Shown one piece after another: positions 12,361-24,559 of a stretch of 64,000 nt of DNA. The DNA lies in assembly GCA_016584305.1 (NCBI GenBank), contig JACEEZ010024149.1:84810-148809 (forward strand). The letters run 5' to 3'. The stretch is from Chionoecetes opilio (taxonomy: Eukaryota; Arthropoda; Malacostraca; Decapoda; Majidae). Each line of letters begins with the position of its first letter. Within the stretch, counting starts at the first letter, position 1. The position numbers and the translations under genes are program-made. Under the pieces are notes generated by a model that was not told the DNA's origin, searched no databases, and saw nothing but the letters and a program-made list of their open reading frames with translations.

Positions 12361-15300
12361 GGGGTTGTATTTCTGTATTTTTTTGGTTATATTAGTAGTT
12401 TTTTAAAGAAGGATTAAGGGGAAATTTTTTTGGTGTCCCTGTTTTTTTAAATTGTTGACATATAAAAAAAGGGTTTTAAATGAGGGGTATCTTCCTCGCT
12501 TTGACGAAAAAAATTTTTGGGGGAAGGATGCGGGGTTTTAAAATTATCCGATTTACCCGGGGAACTTTTGCATATAACAAATTGTGGTCTTAAAAAATAA
12601 AGGTAAAAAAGGTTTCCCTTTTTTCCGACAATTCCGGTATCGTTGAATTTTTGTCCGTTACTTTCTGACGAAAGTTCGAAACACTTAAAATACATCCAGC
12701 CATCAAAAATTCCCAAAACCGAATACAGGGAAATTAAAAAACATCAAAACCGCCCCAAAAACGCATATACTGAACCTTATTCGGAAAGCAGGGATTTTAA
12801 CCGTACTGGAAAGAAAAAGGTTAAAGCCGATATTTTTTTTATAAAAAGGCCCGTAAAAGGGGGGTTTTGTGTGTATCCCACAAAACTTTGAAAAAGAAAT
12901 ACAGGAGAAATCAGTGAAAATTTTCCCCAATCGTGGGTTTTGGTTTACATTAATAGGATTATTTTTATTTTTTAAAGAGTTTTTTCCCTGCATATGGGAA
13001 ATACAAAATTATAAAACTTTTATGAAAATTGAAATTTTTTAAATATGAATGTTAATTCGGTATTTATTTTGGCTATTTTTTGGTTTGGGAAATTATCTGA
13101 CCAATCATATTAAAACGGGCCCCTTTGTGCATTAAAAATTTTGGGGTTTTTAAATACTTTTTTTTTTTAGGGGTATAGTTGGATTTTTGCTTCTGTTTTT
13201 AAATTTTTTTCTTGTCCTTAAAAATTTTCTATAAAGGTAAAACATCAAAAACATACTTTTTTTTATTTTTCCCCCCCCAAAAAAATTTCCTTGTATATTT
13301 ACCCTGTTCTTTCTATAAATTTTGGAAAATTTATGGGTAACTTTTAGGTGAAACTATAACTGACTTTGTCATGTAGGAACAAACACTCAAAATTTCTGTC
13401 TGCCCCTCTATTTCCTTTCAGGGAAAAGGGTTTTAAAACCCTGAAAATATTTAACACAGTCTATTTTTTCAGGTATGTATGGGGCCGGGTTATAAAAGTG
13501 TTACCCCGACCGAAGATAAAGGAAGAAGACTCTGGGGAGGAGTGAGAGGGGGAGTAAAAAAATAAATAAAAAATTTATTTCTATGAAACCCTTTTTTTTA
13601 ACCTATCAATTTTTAATCACAGATTTTTCTTTTGGCAATATATCTAAAAAAAGAAACTTCTGAAAGTCACGCAAAAAAAAAAAATACATAAAAAGAAAGT
13701 CAAAAGAAACATTAAAAGGAAAATTAAAATTTTAACATTAAAAAATAAGAAAATAAAAGTCAAATTCAAATAATTTTAAAAAACTAATAACATATGCAAC
13801 TGCTATTTTTATTTGGGGGGAAAAAATAAAATTCACTTAGGCTCAATTAAAAATAAATTTTAAAAAGTCAAGACTTTTAAAAAAAATGTAGACCTTTTCC
13901 AATTTTTAAAGATGCATGAAAAGGGAAATTTTTTTCCCTAGTTTTTTAAAGGCCCCCTTTTACAGTGATTTGGGGCTGGCACCAGTCCCGTTCTGGCTCT
14001 TTGGCACATAAAAGGGCTTTTAGCTCCCTTTTTGTACTGGCTTGGTTTTTTCCTGACAAAGGAAAATAAACCACTCCGGAAAACAACCCATTTTACAGCC
14101 TTTTTAAACCCGAGAAACCTTTTCAAAAAATATATCTTTTTTAAATTTTTAACCCTTTTTAAATCTTTTTGATTTGGGGTAAAATTTATTTCCCTTTTAT
14201 CCTTGCCTCCTCCAAAAGCTTTTTTTAGCTGCTATATTTTGAGTTTTTTTAAAACCCAAAAAATAAAATTGAGAAAAGTATTTGTTTTAGTCCATATACC
14301 CATACATTTAATTCATTAAACTGAGGAAAAGAGAGATTAATTTAAAAAGCCAAAAATTAGCCAAGAATGAAAAACAGGGCCCCCCCATTTCCAAGCAAAA
14401 TTTAAATCCAAACCCAACCCCCAAAACGGAAAAAATTTCCCGGGGGCCCCGGGCGGGGGAGGGTGATGGCCCCGTTTAAAAAGAACCCTTATACCTTTAC
14501 CCTTGCCATCAGGTGGGAGGGAGTTTAAAAAAAAAATAAGTCACTAATGGGGGAACTCGAACCCCGCCTCCCCTATGATGTCCGTAGTGCCCCCCTCCCT
14601 TTAAACCCTTTCCCCATTTTAAAAGTCCTTGGTTTTTGGGGGGAAAAAAAAAAATTTAAAGTGAAAAAGGGTATGTGTTTTTGATCCATTCCCCAATAAA
14701 CGTCCCGTCATTATCGTAACTTATTAAAAGGCTTTTTATTCGAACGGTACACTTTCGTCAGTGTGGGTTTTTTTTGTTTTACCCCAATTTTTTCATCCCG
14801 TTAGCGCCCACGGGCGAGCCTCGGAACCACTCCTGTCGCCGTTCTGGCGAGGGACGAAAACCCAGGGGAAAAAGCCGCAAAAAAGCCGTAAGAAGCCGGC
14901 TTCTTAAAGGCTTTTTCCCCACCAAAATTTTTCCCCTTTAAAAACAGTGCAGCGAGTGTAAACTAAGGCAGGGTTTGGGGGCGTCTTAGCCCGCAATTTT
15001 CTCCGTCACCAAACAACAATGGTTTTATAAAGCCCCGTCCAAAACAACCACTCCCACCGGGCGGTTTCTTGCCGTCCCGGGGCTTCCGACGGGGAAACGC
15101 CTTGCCCGGGTTGTGTCCAAAACGAAAGGTTTTTTTTCGGGCGGTCAGCGCGCTTTCCCGATTTCAAAGTGAGAGTCTGTTTTTTGCATATCGGGGGTAC
15201 TCTCACTCGGGGAAAAAAAAATAACCCCAGGAGGTTTTTGAAAAACCCGACCCCAAATATCACTTCATGACCCCTTTCTGCATACCTAAGGGAAGAAAAA

Positions 15301-16014
15301 ATACGAAAACCTTTTTTTGTATTTTAAAAAATATAGCAAAAAGAAATTTTGTATAAACATTTTTCCCAAATTTTTTTTCTTTAACCGCTCAAATTTCCCC
15401 CACCATTTTTCCCATTTTAAAATTTGTTTATCACATACTCGTTCAGCTGACTTTTTTTGGGTTTTGGGTGGTATAAAGGTCATAGCAATGCAAAAATTTT
15501 CTTTGATAGTGAAAACTGCCGATAACTTGAAGCTTTGGTTTGGCGCTGGCCGTGAGTGACGGGGATTTTCCGCCCAAAAATTAAACCTGCTGGTGCGGCG
15601 GGGGCGCCGACGGTTTAAAATTTTTCTCGGGCGGCATCGTGTTTCCCCCTCCAAAATTTTGAGTGACAAAAACCCGTTCCCACGGCAAAACCCCCCGACG
15701 GGGGGTGAGTGGTTTTTGTGGACCCGGGGGCTTTTTTGGTTTTTATATTTATATTTTAAAACTGTATATAGTATAAATTTGGGGTGTAAAAATACACTAT
15801 TTATATATTTATTTATTAAAATAGTGGGGTGGGCTATATATTACTATATATATAATGGGGGGGGCTTTGGGGGGAATAGAAATGAAATTTGGGGACAGAA
15901 ACGGGGTTTGCAGATTAATTCTAAACTAATTTAAAAAAACCAGAAAAAAAAAATGTCGTTTTTTCACGATAATTCACATACTGGCTATGATAAAAGTTTG
16001 TGGAGGATGAAAAA

Positions 16015-16440
16015 GGGGGAAAAGGGAAAAAGGAGGGGGAAGAAATAAAAGAAGAAAAAAAAAGAGGGGAAGAGGGGGAGAGAGAGAGAGAGAGGGGGGA
16101 AAAGGGGAAGAGGGGAAAAGAAGGAGAGAGAGAGAGAAGAGAGAGAGAGAGAAGAGAAAAGAGAGGAGAGAGGGAGAAGAGAGAGGAGAGAGAGAGAGAG
16201 AGACTCCCTCGGCGTGTACACTGCACTGTTTACTAGCAGAAATTTCATATCTGGGGAACTCAAGAAGAAAGGGAAAAGGGGGGGAGAAGAAAAAATAGAA
16301 AGAAAAAAAAAAGGGGAGAGAGAGAAGGGGAGAGAGAGGGAGAGGGTGAGAGAGAGAGAGAGGGAGAAGAGAAGAGAGAGAGGAGAGGGGAGAGAGAGAG
16401 AGAGAAGAAAGGAGAGAAGGAAAAGGAGAGAGAGGTGGGG
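16015..16440. repeat. GA-rich microsatellite, interrupted
   Basis: Two long purine tracts (GAGA with G- and A-rich interruptions) separated by a unique piece at about 16,203-16,260. The Ser/Leu-rich and Glu/Arg-rich frames across it are artefacts. Confidence 0.9.
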
Positions 16441-16677
16441 TGTTAGAGAAAACTCGGCGTGGTATACGTATTTTCCCCCCAAATACAGACTTGTGTTCGC
16501 GCGCGGTTTTTGTTAGGTTTTTCTAAGAAGGGTTTTGGGGGTTTTTCCCCTTTTCACGGGCTAAGATGACGCCCAAAAAGCTTTCCTTTGTAATCTTCTT
16601 GGGCCCTGGGTTTAAATATCGGTCTTAGGAGGCCCAAAAGGGGTAGTTTTAAAAGCCCCTTTGAAAATGCCCACCCA

Positions 16678-17170
16678 GGAGATTAAGGGAGATGCTTGCC
16701 CCTTTACACAGGTATGTCCGGGGGTTATCAAACTTACCATTTTATATTTAGAAAAAATTGAACCTAACCCTAATCGTGTTCACGAGACATTGGGGTGCAT
16801 ACATGATAATTACAGTAAGTCCCCTTTCTAGAATAAAAAAAAATGTTTCGTAAAAAAAATTTGGGGGCATAAACATTTTTTCACTTTTCTGCTTTAAATT
16901 TGCTATTATTTCTTTTTAATTTTTGGGCTTGCATTGAATTTCCATTCACTGTCTCGGAATCAACACATTTTTTCCGATTCCGTTGGTATATGACACATAC
17001 CAATGCAAAAAAAAGCAGGTGATAAAAAATGACAATAACGTAAAACTTGTTCGTCTGACAAAATATCGTCGAGTATCATGGTTGCATGTCCGCCACCCGG
17101 CCCCGATTGCTTCACTCCAACTACCCACTGGGGTAGGGGATGCGCGCTCTAGTGTATAACTCTGTGGGTA
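16678..17170. repeat. duplicated block, copy 1 resumed
   Basis: This matches 57,078-57,560 up to the word GTGGGTAGCAC. There the two copies part: copy 2 continues into a complete SINE head with box B, and this copy runs into unrelated sequence. Confidence 0.85.
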
Positions 17171-17254
17171 GCACCACTGACCAAAACAAAAAACATGGGC
17201 CGGCCAGGGCAGTGGCTGGGTGTTGGCTGCTGGCATGTGATAGCCTATATTACC

Positions 17255-17335
17255 ACCTACTACTACTACTACTATTACCACCTACTACTACTATTACCAC
17301 CTACAACTACTATTAACACCTACTACTACTATTAC
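17255..17335. repeat. TAC-type microsatellite
   Basis: Runs of CTACTACTACTATTACCACC. Confidence 0.85.
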
Positions 17336-17395
17336 TAAACTTCCAACCTAGTGCATCGTCGAACCTTCCAAGTCATTTATTTACGGTGATACACA

Positions 17396-17722
17396 GACAA
17401 CAGGTGTGTTGCGAGGCCGTACAGGTGTGTAGTGACAGGTGTCTTGCGAGGCCGTACAGGTGTGTAGTGACAGGTGTGTTGCGAGGCCGAACAGGTGTGT
17501 AGTGACAGGTGCCTTGCGAGGCCGTACAGGTGTATAGTGACAGGTGTGTTGCGAGGCCGTACAGGTGTGTAGTGACAGGTGTGTTGCGAGGCCGTACAGG
17601 TGTGTAGTGCCGGTGTCTTGCGAGGCCGTACAGGTGTGTAGTGACAGGTGTGTTGCGAGGCCGTACAGGTGTGTAGTGACAGGTGTGTTGCGAGGCCGTA
17701 CAAGTGTGTAGTGACAGGTGTG
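17396..17722. repeat. 35-bp minisatellite, about 9 copies
   Basis: Tandem units of ACAGGTGTGTTGCGAGGCC followed by GTACAGGTGTGTAGTG. The His/Thr-rich minus-strand frame is a repeat translation. Confidence 0.95.
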
Positions 17723-18186
17723 GTGTATGTGGTAAAGCGAGATGCTAAGAGTGCAGTGTACAGACCTAATGAGCGAACCACCGAGTGTGTGTGTGTCTGA
17801 CCTAATGAGCGAACGCGCAGTTCTCGTCCACTATAACGGCGCTAGCCCCGTACCGCCGCCGCCACGGGTACGGCGCGAGCCACAGTGGTCCATAGAAGCT
17901 ACTCTCGGGGATTACAGGAAGTTTAAATTAATCAAAAACCTTTGGCCTAATCAAAAAACCTTTCTTAATTAGGTGTATTGAATTGAAAGTAGTTAGTTTC
18001 GTACACTGATTTTGAGTATTTTCGTACATACCTGGTGTCGTTTCGTAACTCTAGTAGTCAAGTTCAACTCTGAGCTAGGTGTACGAAACGACTATGGTTT
18101 CATTTAGACTACGAAACAACTTTTGGTAATAATGGACGAGTTTCGCGGTCGTTTTAAGAGACCAACTATTTTTTCTTGGCCTACAA
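17723..18186. other. unassigned sequence
   Basis: It includes a duplicated word (GACCTAATGAGCGAAC at about 17,762 and 17,800), a GC-rich patch (17,835-17,890) and several TTTCGTA words. No gene seen. Confidence 0.4.
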
Positions 18187-18445
18187 TAGGTGCTTGTTGC
18201 AATGGATAGTTTTATTTTGCGCAACCCTCCCCCCCCCCCAAAAAAAATAATATTAATGAAACCTAACCTAACCTTATAGGTTTTAATGAAACCTAACCTA
18301 ACCTTAAAGGTTTTAATGAAACCTAACCTAACCTTATAGGTTGTAATGAAACCTAACCTAACTTTAACCACAAGGTATACTTTTTTTTCCTTTTTTTTTT
18401 CTTCGCAAAATAAAGCTATCTCCATTAGAACAAGCACCGCTTATT
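18187..18445. mobile_element. foldback/MITE-like element with AACCTAACC core
   Basis: Inverted arms of about 40 bp (AGGTGCTTGTTGCAATGG near 18,188 and CCATTAGAACAAGCACCG near 18,422) enclose three and a half 31-bp units of AATGAAACCTAACCTAACCT. This resembles the layout of the elements at 18,545-21,345 and 59,115-59,527. Confidence 0.65.
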
Positions 18446-18456
18446 AGGAAGCGCGC

Positions 18457-18543
18457 GGAACGGAAACAGACCTGAGTGCGGTTATGATACAAATGATATA
18501 TGATAATTTGTATCATAACCGCACTCAGGTCTGCTTCCGTTCC
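18457..18543. repeat. near-perfect 38-bp-arm hairpin
   Basis: The arms 18,457-18,494 and 18,506-18,543 are reverse complements with one mismatch and an 11-nt loop. It lies just outside the large inverted repeat. Confidence 0.9.
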
Positions 18544-18544
18544 C

Positions 18545-21345
18545 CACTAATGGACCCCAGACATAACTACGTCACGGTTTGTTTACATCGGTGCATTGTG
18601 GGGATAAGGCGGGGTCGCCGCGGGTGGACCTACGAAGGGAAAACTACGGCGATGGAAGAATTTAGAGTTATTTTGCGCGAAATTGATATTCCAGGTGCTA
18701 TATTACTGTGCTCTGTTCTCGCTGACAACACTATAGAGAAGACCTGAGGTAATGGCTGATATGCAGAGGCTTCTAAACCAAGAAAACAGAGTCATAACAG
18801 AGCCTCGTCAAAAGGTAAGCAACTGGTAGGTACGTAACGTCCCTACCACTTGCTTACTTCTTAATGAGACTCTGCTGTGACTGTTTTCCTGGTTTAGAAG
18901 CCTCTGCACATCAACCATCACCTCAGGTCTTCTCTATGTTGTCAGCGAGCACGGAAATATAGCACCTGGAATATCAATTTCGCCCAAAACAACTCGATTT
19001 TTTTTCATCGTCGTAGTCTTCTCTTTGTAGGTTGTATACATATTCATGGTTATGATAATATTAAAATAAGTTATTAATTGAGTTTCTTTTGTTGTCTTTC
19101 CTCATAATAAGTAGGGTATTATTCTAGTGTTTGCCCATACTCCCCCTCTCCCACAAAACAAGCTTGGGGACCTGGGGGAATGCGGGATTTTTGGCTGGGG
19201 TACAAAATATGCGTCGCAACCACATAGTTTTTGAGTTAGGGGTGTTGTAAAAATTGCCTAGATCTAGGGAAAATTCATTGGATTTCTTCTGAGTCCAGAG
19301 ACGTGTGAACCTGACGATCCTCACAGAATGATGACCGAAGTGTCGAGAACACCCCCAACGGCTAGAAGGTTAGGTTAGATTTGGTTATGTTAGGACAGGT
19401 TAGATTTGGTTAGGTTAGGTTTGATTAGATTTGGTTAGGTTAGTTTAGGTTATATTTGGTTAGGTTAGGTTAATTTTGGTTAGGCAAATTTCTCTAGATA
19501 TAAGGTAATTACCCAAGATCTAGGGAATTTTACCCCCCATACACAACTCTTACATAATGTGTTTCCGACGCATAATTTGTTCCCCACCCGAAAACCCCGC
19601 ATTCCCACAGGTCTCCAAACTTGTTTGGTAACTTGGGGGAAGTGGGAGAGTATGGGCAAACACTATAATTTATATGTGGAGTTTAATATTTAATGTGGGG
19701 TTTCGGGTGGGGAACAAATTATGCGTCGGAAACACATAATTTAAGAGTTGTGTATGGGTGGTAAATTTCCTGGATCTAGGGTAATTACCTTATATCTAGA
19801 GAAATTTGCCTAACCAAAATTAACCTAACCTAACCAAATATAACCTAAACTAACCTAACCAAATCTAATCAAACCTAACCTAACCAAATATAACCTGTCC
19901 TAACATAACCAAATCTAACCTAACCTTCTAGCCATTGGGGGTGTTCTCGACACTTGGGGCATCATTCTGTGAGGATCGTCAGGTTCACATGTCTCTGGAC
20001 TCGGAAGAAATCCAATGAATTTTCCCTAGATCTAGGCAATTTTTACAACACCCATAACTCAAAAACTATGTGGTTGCGACGCATATTTTGTACCCCAGCC
20101 AATAAGCCCGCATTCCCCTAGCCCCCCCGCATTCCCCCCAGCAGGTCTCCAAGCTTGTTTTGTGGGAGAGGGGAAGTATGGGCAAACGTGCACTAGAATA
20201 ATACCGGGAATTTTACCCCCTATACACAACTCTTAAATTATGTGTTTCCAACGCATAATTTGTTCCCCACCCGAAAACCCCGCATTCCCACAGGTCCCCA
20301 AACTTGTTTGGGGGAAGTGGGAGCGTATGGGCAAACACTAGAATTTACCAAATTTCCCTAGATCTAGGGTAATTAACCTTATATCTAGAGAAATTTGCCT
20401 AACCAAAACTAAACTAACCTAACCTAACCAAATATAACCTAAGCTAACCTAACCAAATATAACCAAACCTAACCTAGCCAAATCTAACCTAACCTAACCT
20501 AACCAAATCTAACCTAACCTCCTAGCGGGATGTTGGGGGGGTTCTCGACACTTGGGGCATCATTCTGTGAGGATCGTCAGGTTCACACGTCTCTGGACTC
20601 AGAAGAAATCCAATGAATTTTCCCTAGATCTAGGCAATTTTTACAACACCCCTAACTCAAAAACTATGTGGTTGCGACGCATATTTTGTACCCCAGCCAA
20701 AAATCCCGCATTCCCCCAGGTCCCCAAGCTTGTTTTGTGGGAGAGGGGGAGTATGGGCAAACACTAGAATAATACCCTACTTATTATGAGGAAAGACAAC
20801 AAAAGAAACTCAATTAATAACTTATTTTAATATTATCATAACCATGAATATGTATACAACCTACAAAGAGAAGACTACGACGATGAAAAAAAATCGAGTT
20901 GTTTTGGGCGAAATTGATATTCCAGGTGCTATATTTCCGTGCTCGCTGACAACATAGAGAAGACCTGAGGTGATGGTTGATGTGCAGAGGCTTCTAAACC
21001 AGGAAAACAGTCACAGCAGAGTCTCATTAAGAAGTAAGCAAGTGGTAGGGACGTTACGTACCTACCAGTTGCTTACCTTTTGACGAGGCTCTGTTATGAC
21101 TCTGTTTTCTTGGTTTAGAAGCCTCTGCACATCAGCCATTACCTCAGGTCTTCTCTATAGTGTTGTCAGTGAGAACAGAGCACAGTAATATAGCACCTAG
21201 AATATCAATTTCGCGCAAAAAATAACTCTAAATTCTTCCATCGCCGTAGTTTTCCCTTCGTAGGTCCACCCGCGGCGACCCCGCCTTATCCCCATAATGC
21301 ACCGATGTAAACAAACCGTGACGTAGTTATGGGTAGGGTCCATTG
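18545..21345. mobile_element. nested inverted-repeat (foldback) element
   Basis: A 2.8-kb imperfect palindrome centred near 19,945. The left arm reads from ACTAATGGACCCCAGACATAA (about 18,546), and the right arm ends with TATGGGTAGGGTCCATTG (about 21,344). Each arm contains its own smaller palindrome (about 18,600-19,030 and 20,870-21,280), and the interior holds further mirrored blocks with TTAGGTTAGATTTGG-type arrays (19,365-19,495; 19,800-19,925; 20,400-20,520). The identical 65-aa translations in opposite orientation (19,124-19,324 and 20,552-20,767) are a consequence of the palindrome. No transposase is seen, so it would be non-autonomous. Confidence 0.8.
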
Positions 21346-21464
21346 TTAACAAGTATAAAAAAATATACTTATATCTATATCTACCTATATAAAAAAAAGT
21401 ATACCATATCCACCTATATTTTTTTTTTAACTAGTAGGTGGATGACTGGAGTGGGTAGATGGAT

Positions 21465-21940
21465 TAAGAGTGGATGGGTTGGGTGGGGAGTGGGTGTGGG
21501 TGTGTGTGTGGTGTGGGTGCGTGGGTGTGTGGTGGGTGCGTGCGTGTGTGTGTGGTGGGTGGTGGGTGGGTGCGTGTGTGTGTGTGGTGGGTGCGTGTGT
21601 GTGTGTGTGTGGTGTTACTCACAGGTGGAAAGATTTGCCACTTCCAGGTCCTGGTCTGTTTGTACAGGACATAGCAGCACAGTTTGGCATGACGAGGTGA
21701 TAACACAGCCAGACAGCAAGCACAACTTGGCATGACGAGGCGATAACACCAGATAGACAGTAACGCGAGCCGCAGAAACAAGGCTTTGTTTTGGTTACGA
21801 CAAGATGGCGGACAGTTGGAACCAGTGCTGAGCCAGGCTTCCGCGATCCATGTTATATAGATCAGTGGTGGTGTGTGTGTGTGGTGAAGGTATCAGGTGT
21901 GCACAGCTACGTAAGTCATATTATGTTAATTAATTAGGTA
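21465..21940. repeat. GTGTGGG-type microsatellite and flank
   Basis: G/T-rich simple sequence at 21,465-21,615 gives artefactual Cys/Val/Gly frames. The flank (21,620-21,940) contains a short duplication (GGCATGACGAGG at about 21,686 and 21,729). No gene. Confidence 0.8.
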
Positions 21941-21954
21941 ATGCGCACACACAC

Positions 21955-22955
21955 ACACACATTTTTAAACCCATTTAACTGCCACACTGTTTTGGGCCCA
22001 TTACTATTTTTGATTTACATCAACGACTTGGATAGTGGGATTAGCAGTGATATCAGCAAGTTTGCTGATGATACTAAGTTAGGTAGGATTATTGGATCAC
22101 AGTCTGACGTAAACATATTGCAGGGAGACTTAGATAAACTTAACGAGTGGGCAGTCAGATGGCAGATGGAATTTAATATTGATAAATGTAGCGTTATGAA
22201 TGTTGGTAGAAAAAACCCTGGTAATAGATACACCATAAGCAATGTATCGCTGAAAAGATCAGAAGGTGAAAAAGATCTTGGAGTGAGGGTGAGCCCAGAC
22301 CTCCGACCTAGGAAACAATGTATTGAGGCCAGAAATAGAGCTAATAGAGTATTAGGATTCATTACCAGAAGTGTTAAAAGTAGAAGTGCGGAAGTTATTC
22401 TAAAGCTTTATCTGGCTCTAGTCAGGCCTCACCTAGACTATGCAGTTCAGTTTTGGTCTCCATATTACAGGATGGATATAGTGTTGTTAGAAAAAGTGCA
22501 GAGAAGGATGACCAAAATGATACAAGGGATGCGTAACTTTAGTTATGAGAGGAGATTGAAGTTATTACAATTACACTCACTCGAGAGACGCAGAGTAAGG
22601 GGCGATCTGATAGAAGTTTTTAAGTGGATAAAGGGATTTAATAAAGGAGAGGTAGGAAAAGTTCTTACGGCTTTTAACCAGGGTAGAACAAGAAGTAACG
22701 GATTCAAGCTGGAAAAGCGTAGATTTAGAAAGGAAATAGGGAAAAACTGGTTCACAAATAGGGTGGTGAATGAGTGGAATGGTCTCAGTAGACAGGTAGT
22801 TAGTGCGGAGTCATTAGGGAGCTTTAAAGGGGAGCTGGATAAGTTCATGGATGGGGATGAAGGTGGATGTAGGTAGTGTTAGGTGACAGGAACTACCACG
22901 TGTAGGCCTCGCGGCCTCTTGTAGCTTCCTTATTTTCTTATGTTCTTATGTTCTA
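21955..22955 (+). mobile_element. CR1-like LINE, 5'-truncated, with open RT C-terminal frame
   Basis: An open frame (usable from about 21,985) enters reverse transcriptase at GPLLFLIYINDL and carries the catalytic motif FADD (residues 41-44 of the 311-aa frame). It continues through the thumb and C-terminal region (VRPHLDYAVQFWSPYY, QRRMTKMIQGMRNFSYERRL) to a stop at 22,874-22,876. Endonuclease and the RT fingers are missing; the 5' end abuts an AC microsatellite. The 3' UTR (CAGGAACTACCACGTG ... GCGGCCTCTTGTAGC) ends in tandem TTCTTATG octamers with no poly-A, a hallmark of CR1 elements. It cannot mobilise itself. Confidence 0.9.
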
Positions 22956-23180
22956 AACCTTTTGCCGCAGCTTATTTACTTTACTTTCAATTAATTCGTT
23001 TATACTCGTTTTATTTATTTATTTATTTATTCATTGATCTATTTTATGTATTTACTTATCTGTTACTTTATTTACCTATATATATTTTTTATATTTTATT
23101 TATTATTTAATATATTCATTTATTTAATTCGTTTTTCTGGGATGACTTTTTTTTGTCATTCTACTTCACATGTTCTAGTT
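22956..23180. repeat. TTTA-rich tract
   Basis: Imperfect ATTT tetranucleotide repeats following the LINE tail. Confidence 0.7.
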
Positions 23181-23475
23181 ATCTTCTTGTTCCTCTTCTT
23201 TGTTCTTGTTCTTGTTTCTTCTTCCTCTTCTTCTTCTTCCTCTTGTTCTTGGTTCTTCCTCTTCTTGCTCTTCTTCCTCTTTTCTTGTTCTTTGTTTCTT
23301 CTGCCTCTTCTTGTTCTTCTTGTTCTTCCTCTTCTTCTTCTTCCTCTTCTTCTGTCTTTTTCCTCCTCTTCTTTTTCTTCTTCATTATTTTTCTTCTTTT
23401 CTACTTCCTCTTCTTCTTCTTCTCTTGTTCTTCTTCCTCTTCTTCTTTTCTTCTTCTTCGTCTTCTCTTTGCTCT
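23180..23475. repeat. TTC/CCT polypyrimidine tract
   Basis: About 290 bases of almost pure pyrimidine (TTCTTCCTCTTCTTC variants). The Leu/Phe/Ser-rich and Lys/Glu-rich frames are artefacts. Confidence 0.95.
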
Positions 23476-24559
23476 ATTTTTTTCCGCCTAGAATTGAAAG
23501 TGAGGAAACCCTCCCTCTCTCTCTCTCTCTCTCTCTGTCCTTCATGGTGGATAAAAAAGTGGATCTAGTGGATGGAGAAGCCAGTGTGTGGATGTGGATA
23601 TAAAAAGAAGTAACACTGCGTATGTAAAGCACAGTTATAAGAGAGAGAGAGAGAGAGAACCTGGCAACTTCCTCTCATGCTTTAAATTCATTAGGTTGGG
23701 TGGTGTGTTGTGGTGTGTTGTGTGTGTGTGTCAAAGAATCCATGTACTATACTTCTACCCCTTTTTTTGGCCATAAAAAACAACAAAAACAAACACACTA
23801 TACAGCTTCACACCACACACAACACACCACAACATATTGGTCTGTGTATAAATGATGAGTGTTGAATTATGAGAGAGAGAGAGAGAGAAGACTTGCTATA
23901 GTCTATTTTTTTTAACATGGCAAAAAATCCATTCTTTCATAAGGTCCCATGCTTAATATGATGCCTACGTTTACCTGATATTATGGTTAACTATGATAAA
24001 ATACAGCTAAAAATTTAGAAGAAGCGTAGTATTCCCTTCCCCTGGCATAAAATATCAGTCAGTAAGCAGCAAGGGGCAGTTTTTTGGTCTTGTTAAAAAA
24101 AATGACTATATTTAGATAAGTAGAGAGGAAAATGGAAGGGTGGGATGGAAGCAAAAAGATATGTAAGTAGATAAGAGTGACGGGGAGAGAGAGAGAGAAC
24201 GAAACCCCACACCCCACACCACAACTCCCATATAAATATAATCTTACCAATTTCTTAATATTTTTTTTTGTCATTATATACACAAAAAACGTTCACCACA
24301 TGCCAAATTTCATAATGATAGCTTGCACAGAAACAAAGATATGGAGATTTAGTGAAATTCGCCACCCGCAGCCAGGGTGGTTATTTTGTTTCTCTTTTTA
24401 AAAATTAATGAAAGCCTAAATCAAGTGCCCATCCACCTTAAAAGGTTAAGTATGGGTCGTCCACCTTAAAAGTGTTAAGAAGGTTCATATTAACTGCCTG
24501 ACAGGGGGGCAGCTGCTAACATTCCGTCACCCTAAAGTGAAAATCAGATTTTTTTGCCA
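23476..24559. other. unassigned flank with short CT/GA/GT microsatellites
   Basis: Short CT (about 23,515), GA (about 23,642; 23,873; 24,184) and GT (about 23,700) runs in otherwise unremarkable sequence. No gene seen. It is repeated at 31,790-32,850. Confidence 0.6.

Larger units (their letters stand above)
10484..16677. mobile_element. 6.2-kb insertion interrupting the LINE, possible DNA transposon
   Basis: The cleaner copy reads straight through (GAGTTTC then AGGAGATT at about 57,070-57,085), while here 6.2 kb lies between those words. The outer ends look inverted: GGGGCGGCATTTT at the left and AAAATGCCCACCC at the right, with CTAAGACC-like words inside both. Palindromes around AAGAAGCCGGCTTCTT lie near 10,610-10,680 and 14,885-14,910. 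No protein is recognisable; the sequence is full of inflated homopolymers and all open frames are short. A nested composition is likely. A target-site duplication cannot be read at this quality. Confidence 0.5.

Noticed and set aside
16015..16516. Glu/Arg-rich and Ser/Leu-rich frames
   Set aside because: They are translations of the GA-rich microsatellite.
19365..19925. Chromosome end (telomere)
   Set aside because: The TTAGG words are degenerate, in both orientations and internal to foldback elements, with unique sequence on both sides.
19124..20767. Two identical 65-aa frames as a conserved small gene
   Set aside because: They are the same sequence in the two arms of a palindrome, with no start context or homology.
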